Position numbers and translations under genes: made by a program. From Pseudomonas sp. P7548 (GTDB lineage: Bacteria > Pseudomonadota > Gammaproteobacteria > Pseudomonadales > Pseudomonadaceae): 44,074 nucleotides of DNA. Below the pieces are notes generated by a model that saw only the letters and a list, made by a program, of their open reading frames with translations, had not been told where the DNA came from and did no database searches. Numbering within the stretch: position 1 is the first letter of the stretch; each line of letters opens with the position of its first letter. Where the stretch lies: assembly GCF_013386585.1 (NCBI RefSeq), contig NZ_JACARO010000056.1, positions 1 through 44,074 of the forward strand. Direction: 5' to 3'. Positions 1 to 8,452 of this stretch are shown in pieces.

Positions 1-12
1 ACTGATACACCG

Positions 13-40
13 CCTTCGCGAGCAAGCCCGCTCCCACAGG
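13..40. repeat. REP half-element at left edge
   Basis: The segment ends in GCGAGCAAGCCCGCTCCCAC, the same as the right arm of the complete REP pair near 10921-11011. Its partner arm would lie left of the window. It sits downstream of the acetyltransferase gene, a usual extragenic position. Confidence 0.75.
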
Positions 41-69
41 GGATTTACATTGTTCTCAGGGAGGTGGCT

Positions 70-549
70 TCAGCCCTGGGCAAAATCGCGCAGCGCGTCG
101 CCTTCCATGCGGTAGCGCACCCACTCTTCCTGTGGCTGGGCGCCGATGGATTTGTAGAAGGCAATCGCCGGTTCATTCCAGTCCAGCACGCTCCACTCGA
201 AGCGTCCGCAGCCGTTGTCACAGGCAATCTTCGCCAGGTGGCGCAGCAGCTTCTTGCCAGCGCCGCCGCCGCGTTGCTCGGGGTTGATGTAGAGGTCTTC
301 CAGGTACAGGCAGTTGCTGCCCAGCCAGGTGGAATAGCTGAAAAAGAACACTGCAAAACCGATCGGCAAACCGTCCCGCGAGCAGATCAGACCGTGGGCG
401 GTGGCGCCCTCGCTGAACAGGCTGCGCTCGATATCCGCCACACTGGCGATCACTTCATGCCGGGCCTTTTCGTACTCGGCAAGCTCGGTGATGAAGGTCA
501 GGATCTGCGCAGCATCGCTGGGCACGGCAGGGCGAATCTCGATGGTCAT
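70..549 (-). CDS. GNAT acetyltransferase, diamine/thialysine (SSAT-like) type
   Basis: A 159-residue single-domain GNAT protein that should transfer acetyl from acetyl-CoA to an amine in the cytoplasm. The start at MTIEIRPA is preferred over the upstream in-frame start because GNAT strand 1 begins there. The acetyl-CoA loop reads EQRGGGAGKKLL, preceded by LEDLYINPE and followed by GRFEWSVLDWNEPAIAFYKSIGA; this wording is typical of the spermidine/spermine and thialysine acetyltransferase branch. It is the last gene of a minus-strand run after the synthetase and the phosphopantetheinyl transferase, with a gap of about 66 nt. A role in acetylating a basic building block or product of the synthetase is possible but is inference; such genes also occur alone in Pseudomonas. 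Confidence 0.85.
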   Translation of the reverse strand: MTIEIRPAVPSDAAQILTFITELAEYEKARHEVIASVADIERSLFSEGATAHGLICSRDGLPIGFAVFFFSYSTWLGSNCLYLEDLYINPEQRGGGAGKKLLRHLAKIACDNGCGRFEWSVLDWNEPAIAFYKSIGAQPQEEWVRYRMEGDALRDFAQG

Positions 550-615
550 GGGCGAGCCTTGGGCAATTTCAAAGCTCACATACTAAGGCGCTTTGATGAC
601 CGATTGCAGCGCAAT

Positions 616-1176
616 TTATGCGCGCAGCGCCAAGGCGCCGACCAGCCCTGCCGGCAACCCCACCTCGACGGTGCGACAGCCCCGCGCGGCCCGTGGCGAC
701 CACTCACCCAACCCTTGCCCCACGCACTTGAGCCGTGCCTCGCGCTCACACCAGGCACGCGTGAACAGGCGAGCGCGCTGGGCCTGGCTCGCGGCGCACA
801 AGCGCGCCAGCACGTGCGGGCCCAGGTAGTCGCTGGTCACGCTTTGCCAGTCCGGGGTGTCCTGCACCGCCATCACGTCGATGCCGACCGGGCCATGCAA
901 GTGCACCGCCGCCACCGAAAAATCGCCGTCGTGGCTGATGGAAAGCCCGGCGTCTTCATGCCCGGGCACACGAATCTGCGGGGCCTGGCCCGGTGACGAG
1001 TGAAAGCGGATGCGGTCCTGGGGCACATCGAGCGCCTGCAACAACGCCTCACTCAGTGCCTGGCGCACACGCGCCCGGGCGGCTTCGCGGGTCATGCCGG
1101 GCACGTGTCGCAAGCCGATCAACAACACACCGTCTTGCCAGCGCGGCCGTGTCTGCGGCCACATGAATACGTGCAT
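616..1176 (-). CDS. 4'-phosphopantetheinyl transferase superfamily protein
   Basis: A 186-residue Sfp/AcpS-superfamily protein that would load phosphopantetheine onto a carrier-protein serine. Visible motifs are SISHD (79-83), GID (98-100, with the Mg-binding Asp at 100) and WCEREARLK (142-150). The last corresponds to the WxxKEAxxK signature, but the usual Lys before the Glu is Arg here. It begins two bases after the stop codon of the synthetase gene, whose last codons supply a GGTGAG ribosome-binding site, so translation is probably coupled and the synthetase thiolation domain is the obvious partner. It is shorter than the PcpS-type enzyme at the right edge of the window. The superfamily assignment is firm; carrier specificity is inferred. 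Confidence 0.88.
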   Translation of the reverse strand: MHVFMWPQTRPRWQDGVLLIGLRHVPGMTREAARARVRQALSEALLQALDVPQDRIRFHSSPGQAPQIRVPGHEDAGLSISHDGDFSVAAVHLHGPVGIDVMAVQDTPDWQSVTSDYLGPHVLARLCAASQAQRARLFTRAWCEREARLKCVGQGLGEWSPRAARGCRTVEVGLPAGLVGALALRA

Positions 1177-1178
1177 CG

Positions 1179-4100
1179 CTACTCACCCCGCGCCGGCGCC
1201 GCCGGGCAGCCCACCCAACTGCTGGAGGCCGGAATGCACTCGCCTTTCATCACCAGCGTCAGCGGCCCGAGCCGTGCACCGTCACCCACTTCGGCGCTGT
1301 ACAGCACCGCGCTGCGTGGCCCCATGTAGACCCGCTCACCGATCAGCACCTGGTCGATTTTCATCACACGGTCTTCAAACAGGTGCGTCTGCGGGCAGGC
1401 GCCGGCGTTCAGTTCGCTGTAATCGCCAAGGGTGACGCAGTCAAATTCGGTGATGTCGGTGGTGTCCATGTACACGCCTCGCCCAATGCGGCAGCCCAGG
1501 CCGCGAAAGGCCAGCGGCAGCCACGGCGTACCGCGCAGGTAACTCATGAAATTGGGCGCGGCCATGCCTTCGTAGAGGCTGGTGATGCCTTCGGACAACC
1601 ACACAAACGGCGTCCACATGGCGGCTGAGCGTTTGCGATAGCGCCCCATCACCAGCCATTTCAGCGCCGCCACCAGCAGGTAGTTGCCCAGGCTGTAGGC
1701 CAGGCCGATCAGCGCCAGGTAGCCCAGCACGGCCCCCCAACGCTCGTCTTCAGCCACGGGCATCAAGTCGATCATCACGGTGTAGCCCACGGCGATCACG
1801 GTGGCGTGGGGCAGCACGATGCGCAGCCCTTCGATCGCGCCACGGGCCAGGCGGCGCCACAGAGACGGACGGAACGTGAGGTGGTCGGCATACCCACTGA
1901 CTTGCTCACGCGCCGGCAGGTTGATCGGCGGCGAGCCCAGCCAGGTGTCGCCGTTGGCGATCTGCGCATTGGCTGGTGCGCGGGAATGCACGCCGATCAG
2001 CACGTTCTCGGGCAAGGTGGTGCCGTCGGGGATGTAGCTGCCATTGCCGACAAAACTGCGGTGCGACACCACCGTCGGCTGAATGCGCATCCAGCCGCCG
2101 TCCACCTGTTCGTCGCCGAGCATGACCGCGTCGGCGATGAAGGTTTCGTCGCCCAGGGTAAGCATGTCAGGGATCACGCCCTGGGCCGTGGAGATCTCCG
2201 CGTCGCGGCCCACTCGCGCGCCCAGCAGGCGATACCACAATGGCGCGTACACCGTGGCATACAGGCCCGACAGCACATTGAGGCTGGCTTCCTGAATGTG
2301 GCTCACCAACCATTTGCTGCAATACACCCGGCTGTGCACCGGGTAGTGGCCGGCCTTCAAGCGAGGCAACACGGCCCAGCGCAAGCCGGCCGAGACCAGC
2401 ATCATCACTACGATCAGCACCGCAGCCGCAGGCAGCGCCAGGGCAAAGTAGCGCAACAATTGCAGGCTCACGTGCTGCTCCTGCAACAGCGGCAGAATGT
2501 GTTGCTCATCGAACCAGTCGATCAGGAAAAACGTCGGGAACACCGGGATGAAAAACAGCGTGGCGACCAGCAGGATACCGAACACGTAGAACAGGTTTTC
2601 CAGCGCCAGTTGCCCGCGACCGACCACAGGCCGAGGTGGCAAGCTGGCAGGGTCGAACGCGCCGATATCGGTCGCCGGCGAACCGCTCCAGATGCGCCCG
2701 GCCGGTACACGGCGGCCGTCGGCCAATGCCGATTGCCCTTGCAGGTGGCCACTGTGGCCGACGGCGGTGTTGCCTTCCAGAATGCTGTACGAACCCAGGC
2801 AGGCGTTGTCGTCGATCACCACCTGGCCCAGGTGCAATTGGCCGCGCTCGACCCGGGCGTTTTCCAGGCTGACGCCATTTCCGATGCTGACCTCATTGCC
2901 GATGTGCAGCAGGTCTGGCACCCGCACGCCCAGCGAGCCGATGTTGGCCTCGCGCCCGACCTTGGCCCCCAGTGCTCGCAGCCACAGGCCATACAGCGAA
3001 GAGCCGCTTAGCAGGTAGACCGGCGCCGACTCAACCATGCGCGATGCGGCCCACCAGCGAAAATAGGTCAGGCCCCACAACGGATAGACACCCGGTTTCA
3101 AGCGCCCGGCGATCAGCCATTTACCGGCGATGGCCAGCACGAACTGCAACAGCGTCGCCAGCAGGAACACGCCGATGGACGCCACCGTGGCCGTGGCCAC
3201 CGAATCTCCGGGGCTGCCGGTGAGGTAGTGATAGGTAAAAAACGGCGCCAGCCACTGGCTCATGCGCAGGCACACCATGGCCGGTATCACCGCCGCCTGG
3301 GCCAGCCCGCAACGCCAGCGCGCCAGGGGCGAAGGCGGCGTCCAGGCGGCCTCCTGCACGGCAGGCTGTGGCGTGGTTTGCAGCACCTCAGCAATCGCAC
3401 CGACGCGCCGTTGCTGATAGATATCGCGCACGGTGATGTGGGCAAAACGCTCGTCGGCACGCAAGGCCGAAGCCAGCCGCGCGGCAAAGAATGAGTGGCC
3501 GCCGAGGTCGCAAAAGAAGTCCGCGTCGCGACGGATCGGTTGGCCGGGGAAGAGTTTTTCCAAGGCGGCAAATAGGACGGTTTCGCCGGGATTTTCCGGG
3601 GTGTCTGACTCCAGGTTCGCGCCGCCGGTGTCTACGCCCAACGGCCGTGCCTTGAGGGCCTTGCGGTCGATTTTGCCGGAGGTCAGCCGGGGCATGCTGT
3701 CGAGCAATTCAAAACGACCCGGTACCATGTACGCCGGCAAGCGCGCCTGCAATGCCTTGCGCAACTGCGCGGGCAAGCCCTCGACCGCCACGCCGCCTTC
3801 CGGCACCAGGTAGGCAATCAACTGATCCATACCGCCGTCATTGCGCAGTAATACCGCGACGGTGCCGACGCCCGGCTGCTGGGCCAGCAAGGCCTCGATT
3901 TCGCCCAGCTCGACGCGAAAGCCACGGATCTTCACTTGGTCATCGGCGCGGCCCAGGCACATCACTTGGCCGTCGGCCTCGATACGCGCCAGGTCGCCGG
4001 TACGGTACAGGCGCTCATCGTAATAACCGGTGGACCACGGGTTGCTGATGAATTTTTCGCGGGTCAGGTCCGGCCGCCCCAGGTAGCCGTCGGCCAGGCC

Positions 4101-5219
4101 CGGGCCAATGATGCACAGCTCGCCGGTCTGCCCACGGCCCAACAAGGTCGGGGTAGCGCCCGGGGCCAGGTCGGCGTCGATCACCAGCAAACCGTAGTTG
4201 GGCAATGGCGTGCCGATGGTCACCGGGGTACCGGGCACCAAACGCGCCAGGCTGGCGGACACCGTGGCCTCGGTAGGCCCGTAGGTGTTGAAGATCTGCC
4301 GGCCGGGGCGGCTCCAGCGCTCCACCAGCGACTCGGGGCACATCTCGCCACCGAGGTTGATCAGGCGCAGGCTCGGCACCTCTTCACTGAACAGCGCCAG
4401 CAACGTAGGCACCGCGTGCAGCACGCTGATGCGCTGCTGGTTAAGCATGCGCGGCAAGGCTTCGGGGTCACCGGTGATGTCTTTGGGGCCGATCCACAAG
4501 GTGGCGCCCACCAGGTAGGCGATCCAGATTTCTTCAAACGACATGTCGAAGGCCACCGAGAAGCCCTGGTACACCCGGTCGCTGGCCTGGATGCCGAGAA
4601 TCGCGTTCTCGCTGCGCAGGAAGTGGCAGATACTGCCCTGGGAAATCAGGATACCCTTGGGTTTGCCGGTGGAACCGGAGGTGTAGATGACGTAGGCCGG
4701 GTCTTCCGGCTTGGCGTTTGTGCGACGCAGCAACGGCGCATCGGTGGGCGCGAGCAACGCTTCGGCGGTCCAGGCGACCAGCCCGACACTGCGCAGCGCC
4801 GCAGCGTTGCTTTCGCAGCTCAACACGCCAACCGCCTGGGCATCGTCCATGCAGATCTGTAGGCGCTCCAGCGGTGTGTCCTGGTCCAGCGGCAACCACG
4901 CGGCCCCGGTCTTGGCGATGCCGGCCTGCATGACCAGCAGCTCCAGCCCGCGCGGCATCCACAGGCCGACGATTTGGCCCGGCGCCACACCCGCCTCAAT
5001 TAACCGTGACGCCACGACACTGGCCTGGCGGTCCAGCTCGCCATAGCTGAGCTGGCGTTCGCCATCGATCAGCGCCACCTGATGTGGGTCGCGCCGCACC
5101 GTGGCCTCGAGCAGGTCGGCCAGCACTTCGTGACGCAACAATTCAGGCTGGAGGGGACCGTACAACACCTCTGTCGGTCGGGTGATAACGGGGTCTTTCA
5201 GCAAGGTCACAGTAGTCAT
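1179..5219 (-). CDS. Pls/PosA-family non-ribosomal peptide synthetase
   Basis: A 1346-residue membrane-anchored synthetase. The adenylation domain (about 30-525) carries YTSGSTGKPKG (179-189), NTYGPTEATV (311-320), YRTGDL (405-410), GRADDQVKIRGFR (423-435) and TSGKIDRKAL (513-522). A thiolation domain follows with DLGGHSFFAAR, Ser576 being the phosphopantetheine site. There is no condensation HHxxxDG motif and no thioesterase. Instead the C-terminal half has three membrane pairs (about 640-704, 873-948, 1132-1190), each followed by a hexapeptide-repeat, left-handed beta-helix-like section. This matches epsilon-poly-lysine synthetase (Pls), where three such tandem domains polymerise one amino acid. 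Eye alignment of the pocket gives an acidic residue at the 239 position, consistent with a basic substrate. Product and substrate are unproven. Confidence 0.9.
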   Translation of the reverse strand: MTTVTLLKDPVITRPTEVLYGPLQPELLRHEVLADLLEATVRRDPHQVALIDGERQLSYGELDRQASVVASRLIEAGVAPGQIVGLWMPRGLELLVMQAGIAKTGAAWLPLDQDTPLERLQICMDDAQAVGVLSCESNAAALRSVGLVAWTAEALLAPTDAPLLRRTNAKPEDPAYVIYTSGSTGKPKGILISQGSICHFLRSENAILGIQASDRVYQGFSVAFDMSFEEIWIAYLVGATLWIGPKDITGDPEALPRMLNQQRISVLHAVPTLLALFSEEVPSLRLINLGGEMCPESLVERWSRPGRQIFNTYGPTEATVSASLARLVPGTPVTIGTPLPNYGLLVIDADLAPGATPTLLGRGQTGELCIIGPGLADGYLGRPDLTREKFISNPWSTGYYDERLYRTGDLARIEADGQVMCLGRADDQVKIRGFRVELGEIEALLAQQPGVGTVAVLLRNDGGMDQLIAYLVPEGGVAVEGLPAQLRKALQARLPAYMVPGRFELLDSMPRLTSGKIDRKALKARPLGVDTGGANLESDTPENPGETVLFAALEKLFPGQPIRRDADFFCDLGGHSFFAARLASALRADERFAHITVRDIYQQRRVGAIAEVLQTTPQPAVQEAAWTPPSPLARWRCGLAQAAVIPAMVCLRMSQWLAPFFTYHYLTGSPGDSVATATVASIGVFLLATLLQFVLAIAGKWLIAGRLKPGVYPLWGLTYFRWWAASRMVESAPVYLLSGSSLYGLWLRALGAKVGREANIGSLGVRVPDLLHIGNEVSIGNGVSLENARVERGQLHLGQVVIDDNACLGSYSILEGNTAVGHSGHLQGQSALADGRRVPAGRIWSGSPATDIGAFDPASLPPRPVVGRGQLALENLFYVFGILLVATLFFIPVFPTFFLIDWFDEQHILPLLQEQHVSLQLLRYFALALPAAAVLIVVMMLVSAGLRWAVLPRLKAGHYPVHSRVYCSKWLVSHIQEASLNVLSGLYATVYAPLWYRLLGARVGRDAEISTAQGVIPDMLTLGDETFIADAVMLGDEQVDGGWMRIQPTVVSHRSFVGNGSYIPDGTTLPENVLIGVHSRAPANAQIANGDTWLGSPPINLPAREQVSGYADHLTFRPSLWRRLARGAIEGLRIVLPHATVIAVGYTVMIDLMPVAEDERWGAVLGYLALIGLAYSLGNYLLVAALKWLVMGRYRKRSAAMWTPFVWLSEGITSLYEGMAAPNFMSYLRGTPWLPLAFRGLGCRIGRGVYMDTTDITEFDCVTLGDYSELNAGACPQTHLFEDRVMKIDQVLIGERVYMGPRSAVLYSAEVGDGARLGPLTLVMKGECIPASSSWVGCPAAPARGE

Positions 5220-5568
5220 GGCGGCAGTGTTCGCTGTGTGGGGTCAATCCGGCCAAGGCGCCGATTTGTAATGCTGCGTGTCCACTTGGTATCCGCCTCG
5301 ATACATTCACAGGCGAACGAGGCCCTCAGGTTCTGCCTTGAAAGCGACAGATACCTCACGACCCGGATCACGCATCAGGACTATCGCAAAGGCCAGCTGT
5401 ACGGCGGTTGAACAAACTCATTCGGCTTGACCACTGGTCTGGAGGCAAGGCAAACAGCGGCTTTACTCCGCCCCGGGCTAATGCTGAGACCAGTAACCCC
5501 ACAACAAACCCCGGGTTCACCCGTGCTAAAAACTGGCGCCATACATCCAATAACCGCCAGGTTTGCCC
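5220..5568. other. Divergent intergenic region between synthetase and MFS transporter
   Basis: This gap of about 350 nt separates two divergently read genes and should hold both promoters. I see an inverted repeat GTATC-N6-GATAC at 5289-5304, about 70 nt upstream of the synthetase start, which could be an operator. No convincing -35/-10 pair, Fur box or sigma-54 site stands out. No credible coding frame is present. Confidence 0.5.
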
Positions 5569-6777
5569 ATGCCCTCCGCTTCCACGTTCTCCCGGCGACA
5601 CTTCGTGTTGTTCTGCCTGGCGAGTTTTTTGTTGTCTTTGTCTTACGGTTCGACGTTCCTGCTGTCGCTGCTGATCCACACACGCGGCGGCAACGAGCAC
5701 GACGCCGGCAGCGTGATTTCCATGGCGATGCTGAGCACCTTTGTCGCGGTGCTGGTGTCGGGCCACTTGGCGGACTGGCTGGGCGCCGCGCGCTCGATTG
5801 CCGTGCTCGGCCTGTTGCTGGTGGTAGCGTGCCTGGGCTTTGCCCTGGTGCCGGGGTTTGGCGAAGGGATGATGGTGTTCGGCCTGGCGTTGGGGCTGGG
5901 CTGGGGGGTGTTCTATACCCTGGGGCCGATCATCGTGGCCTTGCTGGTAGAGCCCCAGCACCGCGCCCGGTACTTTGCGTTGCTGTCGGGCAGCATGATG
6001 AGCGGCATCGGTTCCGGCCCTTTGCTGGGGCGCGGGGCGAGCGCGCTGGGGTTGCCGTTGACGAGTGCGTTCCTGCTCGCAGCGTTCGCCAGCTTGGTTG
6101 GAATGGTGATGTTCTGGCGCTTGGGCGCACATCTCAAGGGACATGCCAATGCACCGGTGGCGCGGATTTCCTGGGCGGCGACGCGCCAGGTGCTGTCGTC
6201 CAAGGCCGCGTTTGCGATTGTCATGGTTGGCCTGGGTGGCTGTGTATTCGGTGGTTTGTCGTCGTTCCAGACCAGCTATGCGGCGGCCCGCTCGCTGGAC
6301 TATTCGCTGTTCTTCCTGGGCTTTCTCAGCGCAGCGATCACCAGTCGCCTGCTGATTGCCGGGTTTGTGGTCAAGCGAGATGCCTATCGCGCGGCGTGCG
6401 TGTTGTCAGGCTTGATGGTGCTGTCGGTGGTGCTGTTCGGTTATGGGGTATCGGGCAGTGGCAGCTATTTGCTGGCGGCCGTGATCCTGGGAGTCGGGTA
6501 TGGCCTGACGTATTCGGTGATCAACGGGTTAGTGGCCAATGAAGCACCGGCCGGCACCACGTCCCAGGCGTTGTTGCTGTTCAGCCTGGCGTATTTTGTA
6601 GGGGTGTTCGGCTTCCCTCTGCTGGCGGGCAAGCTCATCGTCGAGCACGGCCTGCCGACGCTGCTGGCGTGCGTGCTGGGGGTGGCGCTGTTCAACTGGT
6701 TCATCACGGTGGCGCGGCTGATCTGGCGCAGGCGTCTGTCGAACAGCGAGGCCTGTCACACAAAATCTTACAGGTGA
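5569..6777 (+). CDS. MFS transporter
   Basis: A 402-residue inner-membrane protein with about twelve hydrophobic segments in two halves separated by a more polar stretch near the middle, the Major Facilitator layout. ATG (MPSASTF) is chosen over a TTG two codons earlier. It starts with FVLFCLASFLLSLSYGSTFLLSLLIHTRGG, opening the first helix, and a GHLADWLGAARS loop lies between helices 2 and 3, as in drug/sugar efflux MFS proteins. It is divergent from the synthetase gene and shares its control region, so export of the synthetase product or a precursor is the natural guess. Substrate cannot be read from the sequence. Confidence 0.85.
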   Translation: MPSASTFSRRHFVLFCLASFLLSLSYGSTFLLSLLIHTRGGNEHDAGSVISMAMLSTFVAVLVSGHLADWLGAARSIAVLGLLLVVACLGFALVPGFGEGMMVFGLALGLGWGVFYTLGPIIVALLVEPQHRARYFALLSGSMMSGIGSGPLLGRGASALGLPLTSAFLLAAFASLVGMVMFWRLGAHLKGHANAPVARISWAATRQVLSSKAAFAIVMVGLGGCVFGGLSSFQTSYAAARSLDYSLFFLGFLSAAITSRLLIAGFVVKRDAYRAACVLSGLMVLSVVLFGYGVSGSGSYLLAAVILGVGYGLTYSVINGLVANEAPAGTTSQALLLFSLAYFVGVFGFPLLAGKLIVEHGLPTLLACVLGVALFNWFITVARLIWRRRLSNSEACHTKSYR

Positions 6778-6867
6778 CCCAAGACCGTTCGTCGCCACCC
6801 AGGCACGAACCGCAAAGAGGGGCGGACCAATAAAGGGTAAGGACATCAACCCTATGGAGATACCCTC

Positions 6868-7209
6868 ATGAAGCCTTCCACGTTTGCCGCCCTCGCCCTC
6901 ACCGGCCTGCTGTCTGCCGCTTCCCTGAGCACTTTCGCCGCCACCTCGTCGACCGGCCCGACCAACCCGGCGACGTCAGAATCCCAGAAATCCATGGGCA
7001 CCGGCCTGGACACCAACGGCGGTGCTGTCATCGATAACACCACCCCAGGTGCCCCAGGTGCCGACCCACGCACCCAGGGCCAGGACACCGGCCGTCAAAG
7101 CCCGCCCGCAGTGGGTAACGGCAAGATGGGCCCGGCGGTCAACCAGCCGAAGATCAACAAAGGCGATGACTCGAACATCCCGGGCGCGCCGAAACAACCT
7201 GCACCTTGA
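6868..7209 (+). CDS. Small secreted/periplasmic protein of unknown function
   Basis: A 113-residue protein with a clear signal peptide (Lys2, hydrophobic core to about 20, cleavage near FAA/TSS at 25). The mature part is low in hydrophobics and rich in Gly, Pro, Asn, Thr and Ser, with no Cys, so it is probably disordered. A good ribosome-binding site (TATGGAGA) precedes the ATG. It is followed by another small gene after about 50 nt. I recognise no domain and assign no function. Confidence 0.75.
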   Translation: MKPSTFAALALTGLLSAASLSTFAATSSTGPTNPATSESQKSMGTGLDTNGGAVIDNTTPGAPGADPRTQGQDTGRQSPPAVGNGKMGPAVNQPKINKGDDSNIPGAPKQPAP

Positions 7210-7260
7210 TCCATCGCACGCACCACCGACACCCGATCATTTCCCAGTGAAGAGGTACGC

Positions 7261-7524
7261 ATGAACGTCGATAGAAACCTTGAGAAAGAAGTCCTCACCC
7301 GCCTGCTGCACGCCCACCCCAATGGCCTGGGCAAGGAGGTGCTGGATAACTACCGCGGCGAAAAAGAGGTGGCCAGTGTCTTGGCATTCCTGCAAGACCG
7401 CGGGCTTATCAAGGATGGGCATGTGACCACCGACGATGCCGGTGAATATGCGCTGAACTTGCCGATCAAGCTGACCGCGTCCGGTGTGGATGAGGCGCGT
7501 AAGCTGGACGGTCAGGCAGGCTAA
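7261..7524 (+). CDS. Small winged-helix-like protein, function unknown
   Basis: An 87-residue cytoplasmic protein preceded by a GAAGAGG ribosome-binding site. The pattern of a leading helix (EKEVLTRLLHAHP), a second helix (GKEVLDNY), a third helix with EVASVLAFLQDRGLI and then two short beta segments (KDGHVTTDDAGEY, LPIKLTASGVDEAR) resembles a winged-helix fold, as in small DNA-binding or adaptor proteins. It lacks an effector domain. A terminator-like hairpin follows 18 nt after the stop. The fold is inferred from spacing only. Confidence 0.75.
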   Translation: MNVDRNLEKEVLTRLLHAHPNGLGKEVLDNYRGEKEVASVLAFLQDRGLIKDGHVTTDDAGEYALNLPIKLTASGVDEARKLDGQAG

Positions 7525-7541
7525 AGCCTTGCAGTAACCCC

Positions 7542-7574
7542 TGTGGGAGCTGGCTTGCCTGCTCCCACATTTTT
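7542..7574 (+). terminator. Hairpin plus T-run made from collapsed REP arms
   Basis: TGTGGGAGC and GCTCCCACA form a perfect 9-bp stem around a 10-nt loop, followed at once by five Ts. Stem and loop wording (GGGAGCTGGCTTGC) is REP sequence, but the usual spacer between arms is missing. Placed just after the small winged-helix-like gene, it should act as an intrinsic terminator for it. Confidence 0.6.
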
Positions 7575-7588
7575 ACACCTGTGTTGGG

Positions 7589-8317
7589 TCAGCGTTGGGC
7601 GGCTACCAGTAGCATCATCGGCCGCTCCAGTTCTTCTGCAAGCTCGGGACGTGCGGCCAGGTCCGCGTCACTTGGGCCCCACTCGTTGACGTGGCTCAAG
7701 GTAAACCCCGCCTCGATCAACAGATTGAGCAAGGTCCCCAAGGTGCGGTGCTGTTTGATCACGCCCTCGGCCAGCCAGTGGGTCACCCGTGGCCCTTCCC
7801 GTTGATAGCCGTCCACCGGCCAACTCTTGCGCCCCTGTTCATCCACGAGCCAGCCTGGGTTGCGCGGCGCCATGAAGATCGGATGCTCGATGGAGAACAC
7901 CAGGCGCCCGCCCGGGACCAATGCGCGATGAAGGCGCGCAAACAGCCCCTTGAGGTCGACGATGTAATGGAAGGCCAGGGAGCTGTAGGCGAGGTCGAAT
8001 CTGGCGTCGGGCAGGTCAAGGTGTTCCAGGTCGGCAATCGCGTAGGTGATGGCGGTGGCCGAGGTCATCTCGGTGGCACGCGCCAACATCCTCGTTGAAA
8101 CGTCCAGCCCCAGCACTTGGGCAGCGCCCTGCTCCTGCGCCCAACGGCTGAACCAGCCGTAGCCGCAGCCCAGGTCTACCACCCTCAAGCCAGGCATCGG
8201 CGGTAACAGGGACTGTAACGCAGGCCACTCAGGCGCGCCGGCAAGGCCCTCGACCGAACGGCCCATCTTGCTGTAGCCCTCGAAGAAAGCCGGTGTGTCG
8301 TAGATGTTCTGGGTCAT
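7589..8317 (-). CDS. Class I SAM-dependent methyltransferase
   Basis: A 242-residue cytoplasmic methyltransferase. Motif I is VVDLGCGYGWFSRWA, the SAM-binding glycine loop; the acidic end of strand 2 is VLGLDVS, then AIADLEHLDLP and FDLAYSSLAFHYI (motif III region) and LVPGGRLVFSIEHP. The Methyltransf_11 core ends near 150 and a C-terminal cap includes WPVDGYQREGPR. The start at MTQNIYD is chosen because the upstream in-frame extension runs into the REP pair and has no homology-like content. It is convergent with the small gene to its left. Substrate is unknown; small-molecule or biotin/ubiquinone-type roles cannot be told apart. Confidence 0.85.
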   Translation of the reverse strand: MTQNIYDTPAFFEGYSKMGRSVEGLAGAPEWPALQSLLPPMPGLRVVDLGCGYGWFSRWAQEQGAAQVLGLDVSTRMLARATEMTSATAITYAIADLEHLDLPDARFDLAYSSLAFHYIVDLKGLFARLHRALVPGGRLVFSIEHPIFMAPRNPGWLVDEQGRKSWPVDGYQREGPRVTHWLAEGVIKQHRTLGTLLNLLIEAGFTLSHVNEWGPSDADLAARPELAEELERPMMLLVAAQR

Positions 8318-8368
8318 GGCGCTGCTCCGTGCTGAGTGGCGCCTATTCTGCCAACTATCCACCCCTTT

Positions 8369-8442
8369 CTGTAGGAGCCGGCTTGCCGGCGATGGCGGTG
8401 CATCACGATAGACCGATATCGCCGGCAAGCCGGCTCCTACAG
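8369..8442. repeat. REP doublet (REPIN), GTAGGAGCCGGC type
   Basis: Two inverted arms, CTGTAGGAGCCGGCTTGCCG and its reverse complement, flank a spacer of about 20 nt. The arms are near-perfect over about 27 bases. It lies between the methyltransferase start and the kinase stop. Confidence 0.85.
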
Positions 8443-8452
8443 TGGCGGGTGA

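Noticed and set aside
1806..3011. A plus-strand open frame of about 400 codons within the synthetase gene
   Set aside because: Shadow of the synthetase C-terminal half, with no signal or domain pattern.
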